A stretch of 64,000 nucleotides of DNA from Ceratorhiza oryzae-sativae. Its lineage: Eukaryota; Basidiomycota; Agaricomycetes; Cantharellales; Ceratobasidiaceae. The notes under the pieces were generated by a model. It saw only the letters and a program-made list of their open reading frames with translations, ran no database searches and was not told where the DNA came from. The stretch lies in the NCBI GenBank assembly GCA_030998015.1, contig JARWMV010000241.1:496001-560000 (forward strand), given 5' to 3'. Positions 11,314 through 23,167 of this stretch are shown piece by piece. Position 1 is the stretch's first letter, and each line of letters opens with the position of its first letter. A program made the translations under genes and the position numbers.

Positions 11314-12928
11314 ATGCACCTGGTTGAAGTGGACAATTTTAATACAATTGGTTCCGCGTTACGCAAATGGGCCCCCGCTCGAAAGGGACTTTCTAATGCT
11401 ATCGAATCCTACATATCCGCGTGTACTGGTCTCAGCGCATTCTGCGATAATCTACCAAACCGTTCCCCCCAAAGTCCTGTCCTTGAGGAGGCGTTGATTG
11501 CCATCAATTCCAATCTTGATTCTCTAGATTCCGAGCAGCAATCACTCTACGATATGAGAATTTTGCTTGCAAGATTGCGGAACCGGTCCACTACTCTTGC
11601 GCCTATCAATAGACTACCCGCTGAAGTGCTCGGTCTAATTTTTGGACTATTGAAGCGCGAGTGTTTGCTCAAGTCTGCTCTAGGGGCCGGGTCTTACTGC
11701 TTTATGGGAGTATGCAGCTACTGGAGGCAGGTGGCCCTGAATAAAGTCAATCTCTGGAGCCATGTCGACATCAAAGTCGGAAGGTTGACATTCCAGAATT
11801 TGCCTCTGGAGTGGACAAGGGGTTGCCCAGTAGATATCCACATACACGAGCCCCAGTCCTATAATGGCGCCGAATACCCGGATTCCACTTCTCAATCCAT
11901 GATACAAAGAACGGTCACAACACTTATGCCTTACATGAGATCCATCCGTGCTCTGCTTATTGATTCAGACAATAAGCTTCCAAACCTCGCAACCAAGATT
12001 TTGAGGCTTTGGCTTGAACGTGCAGATCCGAATGTAGTCACAACCTTGTCGGTGGTTTCACGTCGAAGGCTATGGAGCCTACTTCCCCGTGATACAGCGG
12101 AGACTAGCCATCCAGATCTAGGCTTAACAGCAAACACATTGCGCGTTCTGTACTCCTTAAACACTCTTCGACTCCGGGGTGCTAGGCTAGGGTGGGACAG
12201 TCAGGCATATCATGGTCTCGTAGACCTTCGTTTTGACTACAGAGACCAGCACGTCCAGATAACGGTATCTCAAATTTACCAAATAATACACTCGAGCCCA
12301 TTGTTGGAAACACTCCAGCTAGCGTCTTTGATCATAGAAAACGCAGACGGGTGGACGAATCCTACGCCAGTAGTGCTGAAGAGCCTCAGGATGCTGAATC
12401 TGATGCGCCTGTTGCCAGCATGCTCGGCACTGCTACTGCCGCTCATTGCTGTACCTGAATCCCATTCCGAGCTCATTATTGGCCTTTCGGTCAGCGACAC
12501 CACACATACGATCATCGCTGAATTCCTACATCGAGTCCCGGTAACTACTCTATGCTTGAGGGATTGCGAACTCGCGTTCCGACTTTGGCCATCTTTATTC
12601 ACTCCTGGAGTTGTCATTCCATGCCTCATACTATATCGATTCTTCACCAGTGAAGTCGTAACCAGCAAGCTAAAGGAGGCACTTGCCTCGTTTTCCTCAG
12701 GTTGTGTTTTATGGGGGCGTTGTTACACCCGAAGCATTACCGATTCTTGTCGCCGAACATCATATTGAAATCCTCTATCTGGTAGGATGTGAAACTGAGG
12801 ATAGTGACTTTCTTGACATTCAAGATTTGCAAGTCGGCCTATCGGAGGAATGCCCCACCCTTCAGCTTCACGTATCAACTGTTGGTCCAGTCAAGGATGT
12901 ACCCAGTTGGGAATTTTTGTTTGAATAA
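11314..12928 (+). pseudogene. F-box protein, tandem copy 2, interrupted by one frameshift
   Basis: Paralog of the gene at 8363 in the same orientation, with the same layout: an N-terminal helical segment, an F-box-like core (NRLPAEVLGLIFGL, then GVCSYWRQVALNKVNLWSHV) and a long C-terminal repeat-like part (LLLPLIAVPESHSEL, FLHRVPVTTLCL). The first frame ends at 12768, but similarity to copy 1 switches near 12668-12683 to another frame (PRFPQVVFYGGVVTPEAL, matching PRVTLYECIVTFEAL of copy 1) and runs to the stop at 12926-12928. The shift has the opposite sign to that of copy 1: one base too many or two missing. No intron explains it. The two copies are well diverged, so the duplication is not recent. 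Function as an SCF adaptor is inferred from family only. Confidence 0.8.
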
Positions 12929-12955
12929 GAGTATATTTTTATGTGAAATTGGAGG

Positions 12956-13082
12956 AGCACAAGGTATGTTTGTTTCGTTGCGAAATAGATACCCAGGACT
13001 GATATGTAGATTATCTGGAGCTGCTAGAACCAAGTGTTTATCTCTATTTGAACTTGTAGGGATTCGTACCATGGCGAATTGA
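12956..13082 (+). pseudogene. Orphan C-terminal tail of a third F-box copy
   Basis: Just after the stop of F-box copy 2, a frame reads RNRYPGLICRLSGAARTKCL and then a tail ending FELVGI. It matches the extreme C-terminus of copy 1 (NPELHCEVSGTSAVDGLPQF then FELIDSI) better than that of copy 2. It has no upstream body of its own and looks like the remnant of a third tandem copy or of an unequal exchange. Confidence 0.5.
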
Positions 13083-13723
13083 AACCATTGTCCATTTTCT
13101 TGCACCAGCCACCCAAAGCAGTGATAAACCAGTATCGTCTAGATCTTGATTGTGATACATAATATGTAACCCGTATTGATCACCAGAGAAAGGCCAGCGC
13201 CAGTGCCGGCACAGCACCTTGCCCCCTCCAAAGACCCTTTCACTTCGCGCCAAACATATATGAAAAACAATCGTGTATAGATCTGTTTGACACGAATAGT
13301 CCCGTGTCAAGACAACAAGACCTGTTATTTGGGGCAGCAGTGCACATCACGTAAGATGCTGAGAACTCTGCAAGGGACCTGAATATTGGAGGGGGACAAG
13401 TGGCCCTGTGAACAAGGTGACCTCAGACATTGAGAACGTACAATGTCACACCTCTGAAATTTCATTTACTATTCTGTCCTTCCAGGTCTTCGGGTAAGCG
13501 CTTCACAGATTTGGGACCAGTCTATGCACATGCTGTTAGGGTCGCACTGAGCATACATCTTAATTAAGTATGGGCTCTTAAACTACGGATACCTTTGCTT
13601 AAATTATGGCAGTATCATTTACGAAGAGTGTGTTCAATCAAACCCAATAATTCATTCAGATACAGCTATCATGCTCCTTCAGTACCATACAAAAAATATC
13701 GTACAGACAATTGGATAAAACGT
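13083..13723. other. Intergenic between convergent genes
   Basis: This probably holds the 3' ends of the F-box gene and of the substrate-binding gene. The open frame 13595-13942 is antisense to the last exon of the latter. Confidence 0.5.
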
Positions 13724-15075
13724 TTAGATACTCGTGATGCTACAGTTCTTGATGACTTGGCCGGAACCCGTTGGCGCCTTGGTGTAGAGCCAATCCTTGG
13801 GATCTGGAAAGCCTGGTTTCCTGAAGTCGGCAACTGCCTGTTGTCCCTCATCGCCGATCACCCATGCAATGAATGCCTTAGCCATCTCAGAGTTCTCAGG
13901 GCAACTCTTTTCACTGTTCAGGAAGAATGCTGGGTTGAGTAGAGCATCGGCTGGGTCATCGTCCCGGCCTTCGTTATAGATGGTAAGTTTGTCCGTATAC
14001 ACCTTATCTGTCGAGAGCCAAGTCCCACGATCTGTGATTGTGTACTCCTGCAGCAGCGCAGCAGCTTGCTATATGCATAAATTTTGATCAAAATCATCTA
14101 TATCCAAGTAGCGGAGCATTCTTACCAAGGCATCAATCGGATACATGGTATATTGATGATACCACTTCGAATAGGCGAGGCCCCATGGCACCTGGAACTG
14201 ATCAAGCGCCTGCCTAAATAAAAATAAAACCGAATATGATGCACCTGTCCTATGCGAACAAACAGCTCAGAATCCTTGATATTGGTCGCGGACTTGTCGT
14301 AGCGAGAAAGGAAGCGAGCTGGGGGGGTCTTTCAAATAATTATCGGTCGGCTGTTTTGTGTAGCACACTGATTGTATTTACCTTTTGTTTATTACCTTCT
14401 CGCACGATCTTTTGCATTTGTTGCAGAATATCTTCTTTGCCTACGTCAAGAGGCCTCAGCCCCGCCGGGTTGCCGTAGCTAGGGTAGTATGAGTTTAGAC
14501 TTGCTCTATGAACGAAGCCATGATACCCAGGTGCTTACTCTTCCTCTTTTGAATCGGCTTTGGGACCAACGAGGTAAAAATGGTCACGGAAACCATATTG
14601 TCGGATTGTGGCAATCCCATCATGCACCGCTTGACATTCGGCCGCCTTGTTATAAGTAATAGCAACATCCGCTTGACCAGTGCCCAGATATGCTAGCGAC
14701 TCCGTTGTATCGCCTTTCACCCATTCGATCTGGGCAAAGTAGTGTCAAAGGGAAACCACATATCTTACGGATTCTAAGAACACACACCTTGAAACGCCCT
14801 ACTCCCTCGTTTTTCATTTTTGAGTCGATAAAATGATTGGCAAGATCCCCAACCAATCCGGACAAACCGGCGCCTCCATTACTGATGCGGAGCTTGATGG
14901 GGATGGTTGCGTTACACTTTATGCCAGTGCCGCAATATTCACCAGCGGGTGGGAGTGCGCCGGCAACCGGGGTGCACGGCTCGCTGAGATAATTCGTGGT
15001 AAACGGAACTTGGGATGGTAGTGCGGCAGCGAGGGTGCTCGAACCCAGAATAAGAGCGAGTAATGTAGTAGGCAT
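13724..15075 (-). CDS. Secreted TupA/PBP-like substrate-binding protein
   Basis: Six exons join in frame (15075-14788, 14729-14539, 14478-14382, 14328-14245, 14209-14126, 14068-13724) to give 362 residues. A signal peptide is obvious (MPTTLLALILGSSTLAAALP). The mature part follows the fold order of periplasmic binding proteins of the tungstate/phosphate type: an opening strand with ISNGGAGLSGLVGDLANHF, a switch strand LAYLGTGQADVAITYNKAA, then YGFRDHFYLVGPKAD, NPAGL, a segment RFLSRYDKSATNIKDSELF and a closing AFIAWVIGDEGQQAVADF. In bacteria such proteins feed ABC importers; in fungi they are secreted and their role is not established. No transporter partner lies nearby. Several conserved cysteines suggest an extracellular disulphide-bonded protein. 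The fold call is confident; ligand and function are open. Confidence 0.82.
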
Positions 15076-16377
15076 GATGTCAAAAATTGGGAGAGAGATG
15101 GGAAGTGTTGGTCGATAGGCCGTTTGGCTTGGCTACTCTGGCTTTATACGCTCCGATGAAGTACGAATTACTCAAATCGCGGCCTCATGGTGTATCCTGA
15201 TCTCCTGTGAGCGCTATCCGTCCGGGTTACCTCATTGCGGACCGAATATGATCGGCTTCTGATGGGGGCTGAATACCTAACCCTGCCTGTTCAAGGAGGC
15301 GATTTAATTGAGCCGAACACTGCATACTCGAAATGGTATAAGCCCAGATTAAAAATGAGGATCTTCCATTGCAGTTAAACCTGATATAGCAAAGCACGCC
15401 TAATGTTTAGACTTGGCGGTGACACGGGGTTAGGAAGTGACCGGAGACGGCTCTGGTCCGAGACCTAAACATACTGGATGATCTGCGCGTCAAATCAACG
15501 AGGTGCCGAACCATGAATCATGACGCTAAAGATATTCGTTGGCCGCATGGCAGCCTCACCTCGAGCTTTGTCCCGAGGAGATTGATCCGCCTCTTGTTCG
15601 TCTCCTTGATTCCTCGAGACCGAGTTAATCCCGGTCATGTCGCGTTTGAATGGTCGGTGTAAGTACACACCTTACGTCTATATGGAGGGTTTTTAGAGCT
15701 CCTACGTTGGTACGGAGATGTATAATTTCGTCAAAGGCCGCGAAAATGACCGCGATACTGTGACAATTAATGGAGAATCTTGAGGCCAGGCGGCGTGTAT
15801 GCGTCGCGAATAAAGAGCGCCCGCTTTGTGCGACCAGCAGTACGTATGTTGAAAGGCTTCGATCTCGCGAGTATTCAGTCTGAGAGAAGCAATAACGCAG
15901 TACGTAGGATGTAAAATGATAACCAGAGTTCGTAAGGAGCCGGAAGGGTGAGTCGGCCTGTGTCAGGAATCCTAGCAAGGAAACGTCATGATCACTTTGG
16001 ATTGTAATTGATATGCTGACGTCTTATTCCTTGCCTTGATTGTATGATCATGCTGCTTTTGAACCATGATGCGGCCATGATGGATAGGTCTGGGGAGTGC
16101 TTGTGTCCCTGCCAAGCTTTCATTCGATGAGCACCTCACAGCAGACCTCGATATTACACTTTCCGTACGAGCAATTTTGTTCCATTGATATTATTTTGTA
16201 CTCTGATCGCAGCAACCCGAAGAGAAGTGTGGTTAACGTCTGACCCGATTTGCAAGCTTTTGCATGCTTGTGAAGACACCTTGGATCGAGTCAAAGCGCT
16301 GAGCGCTTATTCGACCACGTGCTTTGGCGTCCTCGACCCACCCACGACCCCTCGCTATTTAACCCCAATTCTCGATT
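15076..16377. other. Divergent intergenic region
   Basis: It lies between the 5' ends of the binding-protein gene (minus) and lipoyl synthase (plus), so it should carry both promoters. No gene is recognised; the minus frame at 15625-15978 has no motif. Confidence 0.5.
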
Positions 16378-17867
16378 ATGCAGTTCCATCAGGCCGTTAT
16401 CAGGGTCACGCGCGCATCATATAGAGCTAGATGTTTTGCGACTGCGGCGCCAAAGACACCTTCAGCGTTCTCCACCAAACTCGCGGCCGGACCTTCGTTT
16501 GAGGATTTTGTAGCAGACAACGGCGAGGCCGAGGAACCAGGAGCCTCCAGGATAACGCTGGGTAACACAACTCAGTATGTCAATTGAATCCAGCCGGGCT
16601 GATTCGCGACTCAAGCTGCTGATCTAGACCCCGCCTGCCTTCACATCTCAAGACCAAGATTCCGACTGGTCCGTCGTATACGAATATCAAGAAGGACCTC
16701 CGCGGTCTTGGTCTACACACCGTGTGCGAGGAAGCGCGATGCCCTAATATCGGGGACTGCTGGGGTGGTGGGAAAAAGGCCGCCACTGCGACAATCATGG
16801 TGAGTCGAGTTTTTGCTGACCAATCCGAGGACGGACAAATCCTAACTTCGCGAGATAGTTGATGGGTGATACTTGCACTCGTGGTTGCCGATTCTGTTCG
16901 GTCAAGACATCACGTACACCTCCGCCGTTGGATATCCACGAGCCCGAAAATACTGCAGAAGCGATTAGTAGGTGGGGTCTAGGATACATTGTCTTGACGA
17001 GCGTAGATCGGGATGGTGAGTGCTCTCTTTATGGCTATCCTATATTCGGGCTTGTTAACCATTCTATAGACCTCGCCGACGGAGGCGCTGCGCATTTTGC
17101 GTCAACAATCGCGAAGATCAAGCAAAAAGCTCCATCGATTCTTGTAGAGGCCCTAACCGGCGACTTTCAAGGGAACTTGAGCTGCGTAGAACAAGTAGCA
17201 AAGAGTGGTCTGGATGTCTATGCGCACAACGTTGAGACAGTAGAGGCATTGACGCCATTTGTAAGGTATGGCATGGTTTAGTCTTCACCCTGATAACGAT
17301 TACTCACTAACTCGGGACAGGGACCGACGAGCGACCTTCCAGCAATCACTCAAAGTGCTAGCTCATGCCAAAAAGTCTGGAGTAAAACTAACCAAAACGT
17401 CAATAATGCTTGGCGTTGGAGAGACAGAAGAGCAAATAATGGATGCGCTGAAAGGTGTGTAGTCCGCCCAAATCATTCTCGGTTCTCCCAATCTTACGTA
17501 CCAATCAGCTCTTCGAAAGAACGACGTCGACGTAGTCACGTTTGGCCAATACATGCGCCCCACAAAACGACATATGAAAGTTTCGCGCTATGTGGAGCCA
17601 GCCGAGTTTGAAATGTGGAAGGAACGTGCAGAGAAGATGGGCTTTGCGTATGTTGCAAGTGGACCGCTCGTGAGGAGCAGCTACAAGGTCCGTGTAAACC
17701 ATTTAGATGTTTTAGCTTTTTCTGACGTGATGCGGCAGGCGGGAGAGTATTTTATTGAGAATATGCTCCGCAAAGCGCCTCATGACAAGGTCACACTGAA
17801 GAACACCGACCTCTTGACGGCTGATCCGGATTTAGCTGCTCAAAAGGCTGGAGTCGCCAAGGATTGA
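16378..17867 (+). CDS. LIP5: Lipoyl synthase, mitochondrial (radical SAM)
   Basis: Lipoyl synthase inserts two sulphur atoms into octanoyl groups on lipoate-dependent proteins (pyruvate and 2-oxoglutarate dehydrogenase E2, glycine cleavage H protein) in mitochondria. Seven exons join in frame: 16378-16574, 16628-16799, 16859-17015, 17070-17265, 17321-17454, 17509-17687, 17739-17867, giving 387 residues. A basic, Ala/Ser-rich N-terminus looks like a mitochondrial presequence. Both iron-sulphur cluster motifs are intact: the auxiliary cluster motif [12 protein letters not shown] (C-x4-C-x5-C) and the radical SAM motif CTRGCRFC. The motifs [65 protein letters not shown] and [11 protein letters not shown] are typical, and the C-terminal RSSYKAGEY is made by the last splice. 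Length is normal for the family. Confidence 0.97.
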
Positions 17868-18107
17868 GGGGTTCGCACGTGGATATCTGTATTTAGTATG
17901 TATCTGATAATGCACTACGCTTTTGAATGATATTTCGAGGGTCCGATCGGATACACGTTGGAAAGTAGATAAATTAAACACAATGTTCGAAATAGCAGTG
18001 GAACACGGCTAGTACGGTATAAATGTGCCTGGCAATCGCTGGATCATATCATCGACATAGCCTTCAGTACGACTGCACCAACTGTCACCCTCCATTGAAG
18101 TTTTGAC

Positions 18108-18493
18108 ATGTCTAACGGAGGCGGGACCTCAGGGTTTAGCACGAATATTGCCGCGGATCATTTTGCTCACATTTCGTATCTTAGTGGGATGTCCTGCAGT
18201 TTGTATGACGGGGTCACCAAAGGGTTCTTGTTGTCACTAATGAAACCCCAGTATTCACGTGGTGCCGCGCTGGGGTCGGGTCTCCTATGAAAGTACGTTC
18301 GCTGTGGAAGGAGTGCTACATCGGGAATGTCGAAGCGAACGCGGACGCATATCGAACGAACTGGAAGGTAGCTTTCTTAGCAGGATGGTTTTGCGCCAAG
18401 AATTATAACTTGCCGGTGAAACTCGGCCCATCGTCTCCTGAAGAGCCGGACTCAGAATCTGCCGGAGAAGATCGACCGTTTTCCGTGTTATAG
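18108..18493 (+). CDS. Possible small hypothetical gene
   Basis: An ATG at 18108 opens a glycine-rich frame (MSNGGGTSGFSTNIAADHF). A good intron candidate begins GTATCT in the HIS segment and ends after a CACTAAT branch-like site with CCCCAG near 18250. A second short frame runs to 18493. I could not join the two frames convincingly, and I recognise no family. The 3' end would face the pseudokinase gene on the other strand. Confidence 0.2.
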
Positions 18494-18547
18494 AGTAAAC
18501 ACATATTGGTCCGATTATCTTCGACGTCCTTCAAGACGTTGTCGTAC

Positions 18548-20070
18548 CTAGGGTTCCATCACCGTCTGGCTAACAACCTTCGGGAATGCTCCACATAAAC
18601 TCACCTCACCCAGCCTTGGGGCGCATCTAAGCCCTGCTGAAATACCCCATCCAAAAAGTAAGGCGTTATGACATGGAGCCTCATTGCACGAGTACACAAG
18701 TGACTCTGCCACCTCGTGGAGCCCTTGGAAGATTTCTTCCTGTGATGCCAGTTCTGGAACCGAATCAGAGCGTTCGCTTCGTTCAGGTCCTCTCCTAACG
18801 GTGATGGCACCAGTTGTCCCGAATCTCCAACTGACAGCGTAAATTCAGGTTCTGGACCATGGTAGTGAAGCTCTCGTGTCAGGGGTAACTGGAGAGTATC
18901 CGCAATACGCCAGAGCGTGAGATCGTTGAGAGATTCCGGATCCGTGTTGATCAATGCTTGTTCGATGGCTTTGGCCTGGGAGGCAGTCGTGGACGCCAAG
19001 AGTACTTCGTATATTGCCTGAAGCGGAAGTGCTGGGTTTGAACGACCTACATCCCGAAGAATGTGCCGCACGGATCGCTACGCAATCATAGGTTCATCCA
19101 CATACAAGCGGATAAAATGCCAAGAATACCTTTGTAGAATTTCTGCCTGAGAATTTGGAAAGAAGAATGCCCGAGGGATAGACTACGGCGTTCCCTGAGG
19201 GTGATACCTTGATGCAGTCCCGCTGTTCGAAGAGTAAGAAGATGCATGTTAAATTACTGGATGATTCTTACGTGTTTGATGTTTCTCGAATAGACGAACC
19301 GGCACCCTTCCTGATGAATTCATGTGCTCGATTTGTTGGTTCCGTACCGAGAGAGATTGGATGCACTCACCTGAGCGCTACCCAACTGAATCACCGATGA
19401 GTTATTGTCCTATTAGCTCTTACAGATCGAGCTTACAAATTTGAATAAAGCCTTGGGGGACTTGTTTATTCGAAGAAATTGCTCGTGATCGATGCCTTCG
19501 CCTATTTGGGATTGCTAAGGATATTGCATATAAGGAGAGAACGTCGGCTCACTGTCGTGAAATAATACGAATGGGTCTGTATGTAGGTCCGAGGGGTCTG
19601 TTCCGCCAATAAACCGCGCAATGTTTGTTTGATCTGGTCTCCTGCAATGGACAAGTAAGACCCTTGCACCAGATCCAAATATGAAATCCAATACGATGAA
19701 GTGATGCAGAACCTCAAGTTTTCTTTGAATGCCTGAGCTTGAAAGTAATTTTAATAGCAAATGTGACGATATATAGTGATGGACCCACCCTTTGCTTGGC
19801 TACGAGAGAAGCAGTGCCCGAAATTTGCATCATAATAACTCGCTCTCCGTCGTAGGTTCCGCCAGCCACATTCTTCATCATCGTCCGTCCGAAATCATTA
19901 GTATCGATAAGGTCGTAAATAGTTGTGTCAAGTTTGAGAAGGACGTTCTCGATCCGGGGGAACTGGAAGTTTGTCGAAATCAACATAGAGCCCAGTCTCT
20001 TTCGTATTCACCCACTCACCTTTTCATGAGCAGAAGCATTCGATTCGTCGTTGAAGCTGGTTCCTTGCAT
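18548..20070 (-). CDS. Pseudokinase-like protein, tandem copy B
   Basis: A multi-exon minus-strand gene starting at ATG 20070 (MQGTSFNDESNASAHEK, then an intron). The assembled product has a degenerate kinase N-lobe (DTNDFGRTMMKNVAGGTYDG, with the usual VAIK lysine position reading VIMM), a segment NLRFCITSSRPDQTNIARF followed by IGGTDPSDLHTDPFVLF, a linker EGIDHEQFLRINKSPKALF, and a catalytic-loop remnant NIKHRDCIKVSPSGNAVVYP. No DFG or APE motif follows; instead comes a helical tail from RSVRHILRDVGRSNPALPLQ to about 18548. It parallels copy A (20520-23167) segment by segment, including intron sites, but lacks A's N-terminal helical region and most of A's C-terminal extension. It is probably catalytically dead. 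Boundaries of some exons and the exact stop (a last short exon ending QTVMEP) are inferred. Confidence 0.6.
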
Positions 20071-20519
20071 TGTTGCGACTGGTGGTAGTAGTCAAGTCAA
20101 GGCAGTCTCCGCCTGATGGGCTGTAGAGTGATTATGAGAGACCCGCAAGTTGCTCTTTTGTCCATGCCTAGTCCATACCTGTGGCTGACAACGTGTTACT
20201 ACAGGCTCCACAGTTCATAAATGGAAAGAGCTCCAGTCCAGCCGGTGTTTCACAGTCGCCGACGGCGCTTGCAGCGACACAAGCCGCCTCGGCAGACACA
20301 ATAGTGATAAATATATTCATATTCTGTGCTTCGTGTACAATAGTTGGCATGTTGTGTGATCATAAATTCAGGCGATCCATGCCCCCGGTATCCTGGCGTA
20401 CTTGTATTGATCATGCTCCTGGTCTGCTCTAAAACCCCAAGAATCACCATCTAGTGCAGTTACAACATCTCTGAAGAATTGTTATTCGGCGTCTAAGCAA
20501 TTTTTGCACTAGAGAATGC
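20071..20519. other. Spacer between the pseudokinase genes
   Basis: It should contain the promoter of copy B. A 60-codon minus frame (20168-20350) has a signal-like start and several cysteines, but no supported gene model was found. Confidence 0.4.
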
Positions 20520-23167
20520 TTACACTTGATATGATATCTTGATATCGCGAATATTGGACTTCGGAGGTATGGTTGGGTCGGCGGATTGGCTCAAGAATCC
20601 CCAATAATTTCTTGGGGACTGAGAATGAGGCTGGCGGTGGAAATAGACAGGTACGTTTATCTGGTTTGGCTGGAGATTAAATATGACTCGAAGATTGATC
20701 CCTCGTACTATCGTCCCAATGACAGTCACAAACAAAGATTCGCGGCGCACAAGTAATTACTCACCGAAATGGACCACCCTTGGCGGATAGATATTCTTCT
20801 CGGCAAAACTATCGAAGGCCGCCTGGTAGTTATCAAACCTTTTCAAAGGAGCATTTCCGTAGTGGAGGACCACCAAGCAAGGTGAATTTAAGCCCCTCGC
20901 GTTGCGCATGACATTTTCGAAGCTACAGAAAAATTATCAATTCAGGCTCAGCCGGTGAACAATACGAAGTTAGAGAGACCTAAGCCAGCCTGTGTGGATA
21001 TTTTGCTTCATGGTCGGTATATCACCATCTTTAAATGTAGACCGCCGTCCGTTTTTGGTTGTGACTCGGGTAGTGAGTTTGTCCATCCAGTCCTTGAAGG
21101 AGCTTGTAGGATTAGTTACATCAGATGTGCTGTTGTTGCTAATTAGCGGCTCCCAATGTGTGAATGGTGCCTGAGATCGGCCACTATTGTCTCCTGTGAA
21201 GATTCCAAAACTACCTGGTTTGATAATGAAATCTGGGTGGTCCGGCTTAGACACGCATCTCCAAGTAAGTTTCAGAGGAACCTTAAAATCCTCAGCAATC
21301 TCGAAAATTTGCTGTTTCTGAGGGAGGGTCTCAACACCCATCAGAGCGTCCTCGACTCGAGTCCTGAGCTCCTTGTGGTTACAGGCGTAGAGTATTTGAT
21401 ATATCTCATGGATGGGAAGTATAGCGTCGTTAAACTTGGATCCGACGTCATGCAATATAGAGCCAGCCCAACGCTATGAGAAACCTCTATTGAGGGCAAA
21501 CTGCTTTATCTTTGCGCTTGGTGTCATACCTTGGTTGATTGTCTCCCTGTTAACTCCTGTAGCTTGATCCCAGGTGGATGTACGGTCGCTACTCCTTTGC
21601 AAGAAACAGATATGCCATCACGCTGGAGATATTTAAGTTATAAACTGGTAGAGGAAGTCAATACGTCCAACTCACATATATGATGCGTTGTCCAAACATG
21701 TATGCTGACCCTTTCTGAGAAACAGTATAAAACAAAGGCAAGGAAACTTCTTTCTCTGAAATAACCCACCTCCACGCCCCTGACCTGCGCACGAGACTTA
21801 AACCCCCGCATATATCCAGGAATATAAGACTCACAAACGTAATCAGATCATTCAAAGATGTGGTTTTTCGCAGAAAATCGACATGATCTAGCTCTCCTCC
21901 TGGATGTCAAAGGAATCAACCCTTTTAGCCTACCAGACTGCGAATTCGAGGCTGACTGACCTGCTTCAAAAACAAGGTATGGCTGAGATGTCGCTGTCGT
22001 TTCCGTCGAACCTCCTATGAGTTGAAGAACATTTCCGTGTCTAAAATATTGTTTCAGTGGTGGTATGGGTAGACTTATGGCTCAGCGACTAACCTGCCAG
22101 TGATACATTGCCTCAAATCTTGCATGAGAAGCTATTGGTCCACGGATATCAATTTGCGGCTCTGCAATGAACGTAAAGTATTTTGGATACCTCATACTTC
22201 TTCTTACGGGATACGGTCCCAGAATATTCGATGAAGCAGGCGTCTCTATTCCTGTAGCGAGCCTTCGAAATTGACTTGATACTAACGAGACTTTGCTCCG
22301 CGGGGTCATACTCTTCCACCTGATAGACCGTTGTGTCAGTGACACTAATGTCTCCCCACAGGACCTCCTGATAGCGTATGGTCTCAGGCTTTAATAAAAA
22401 AAGATTAGAATTGTAGCTAAGAGTGACCCATGAGCTATCGAACAGTACCTCTTCAACCTCGCTCCTTTGAGTCATGGACATAATCGTAAATCTGAACTAT
22501 TGGACCAAAATTTTGAATAAGTGGCCTGAATAAGGGTAATACACTTCTAAGTATTATCTTACTGCGGTATCGGCTTTCAAGCGGTATAGTGCGTTTTTGA
22601 GCTCATGAATTCTTTCAAATATCTCTGTGGAGTTTAGTCGCTTCGAGACTGGGTGGAGACGCTCAATCTGCGCGGCCTCTGCTAACATCCCTTCTATTGT
22701 CCTTGTGACGATTTATGTGGAGCAATCAGCAACAAAACACGAAGGTTGAATGCGCCAGAGGCTTACATTACTATATCCGCCATCGCGCCGTCACCCGCAG
22801 GACTCTGAGAGCTTAGCATAGCTTGCCTGACCAATTCAAGGTCGGCTTCAAGCTGTTGAACCAGGCTGCCATATTCCAACTCATATTCTGGTACGGACTG
22901 AGATATCCTATTTTCAGCATATGAATCGTTCCACCCGACCCACGTATGACAGACCTTGCACACGCTAGATAGTCCTTGAATTATATCACTTATCTCGCTG
23001 AATGGACCGATGCCTAGTGTGTTAATCGCCGCTCTGACGGGTCTTATACACACGTTCTTAGCCGTCGTCAATTTTAGTCTGCTGACCTTGCCACCGCCGG
23101 ATGAGCCTCCCGTAGCTATAGTAACGCCCGAGCTAGCGGACTTGGAAGAAGGTAAGACACGGCTCAT
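20520..23167 (-). CDS. Pseudokinase with N-terminal helical domain, tandem copy A
   Basis: A minus-strand multi-exon gene from ATG 23167. The N-terminal ~150 residues are predominantly helical (SRLKLTTAKNVCIRPVRAAI, EYGSLVQQLEADLELVRQAM, TIEGMLAEAAQIERLHP, ERIHELKNALYRLKADTA), resembling the four-helix N-termini of fungal MLKL-like/STAND proteins; that comparison is inference. Next come a kinase-like N-lobe (IRYQEVLWGDISVTD, SLVSIKSIS with the lysine kept), MQDLRQCITGRHGNVLQLIG, SQPYLVFEAGGGELDHVDFL, and a loop QKGSAYMFGQRIIYRDGISV, where the HRD motif is YRD. No DFG or APE follows. The tail has a helical domain (RWAGSILHDVGSKFNDAILP, IYQILYACNHKELRTRVEDA) and a C-terminal region ending SNIRDIKISYQV. 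One exon junction near 22150-22190 is unresolved. Copy B downstream is its paralog. Function unknown; a signalling or immune-type scaffold role is possible. Confidence 0.6.

Noticed and set aside
20168..20350. Small cysteine-containing secreted protein on the minus strand
   Set aside because: The only good downstream splice gives a short random tail, and the frame that looks better (PSGGDCLDL) does not match the donor phase.
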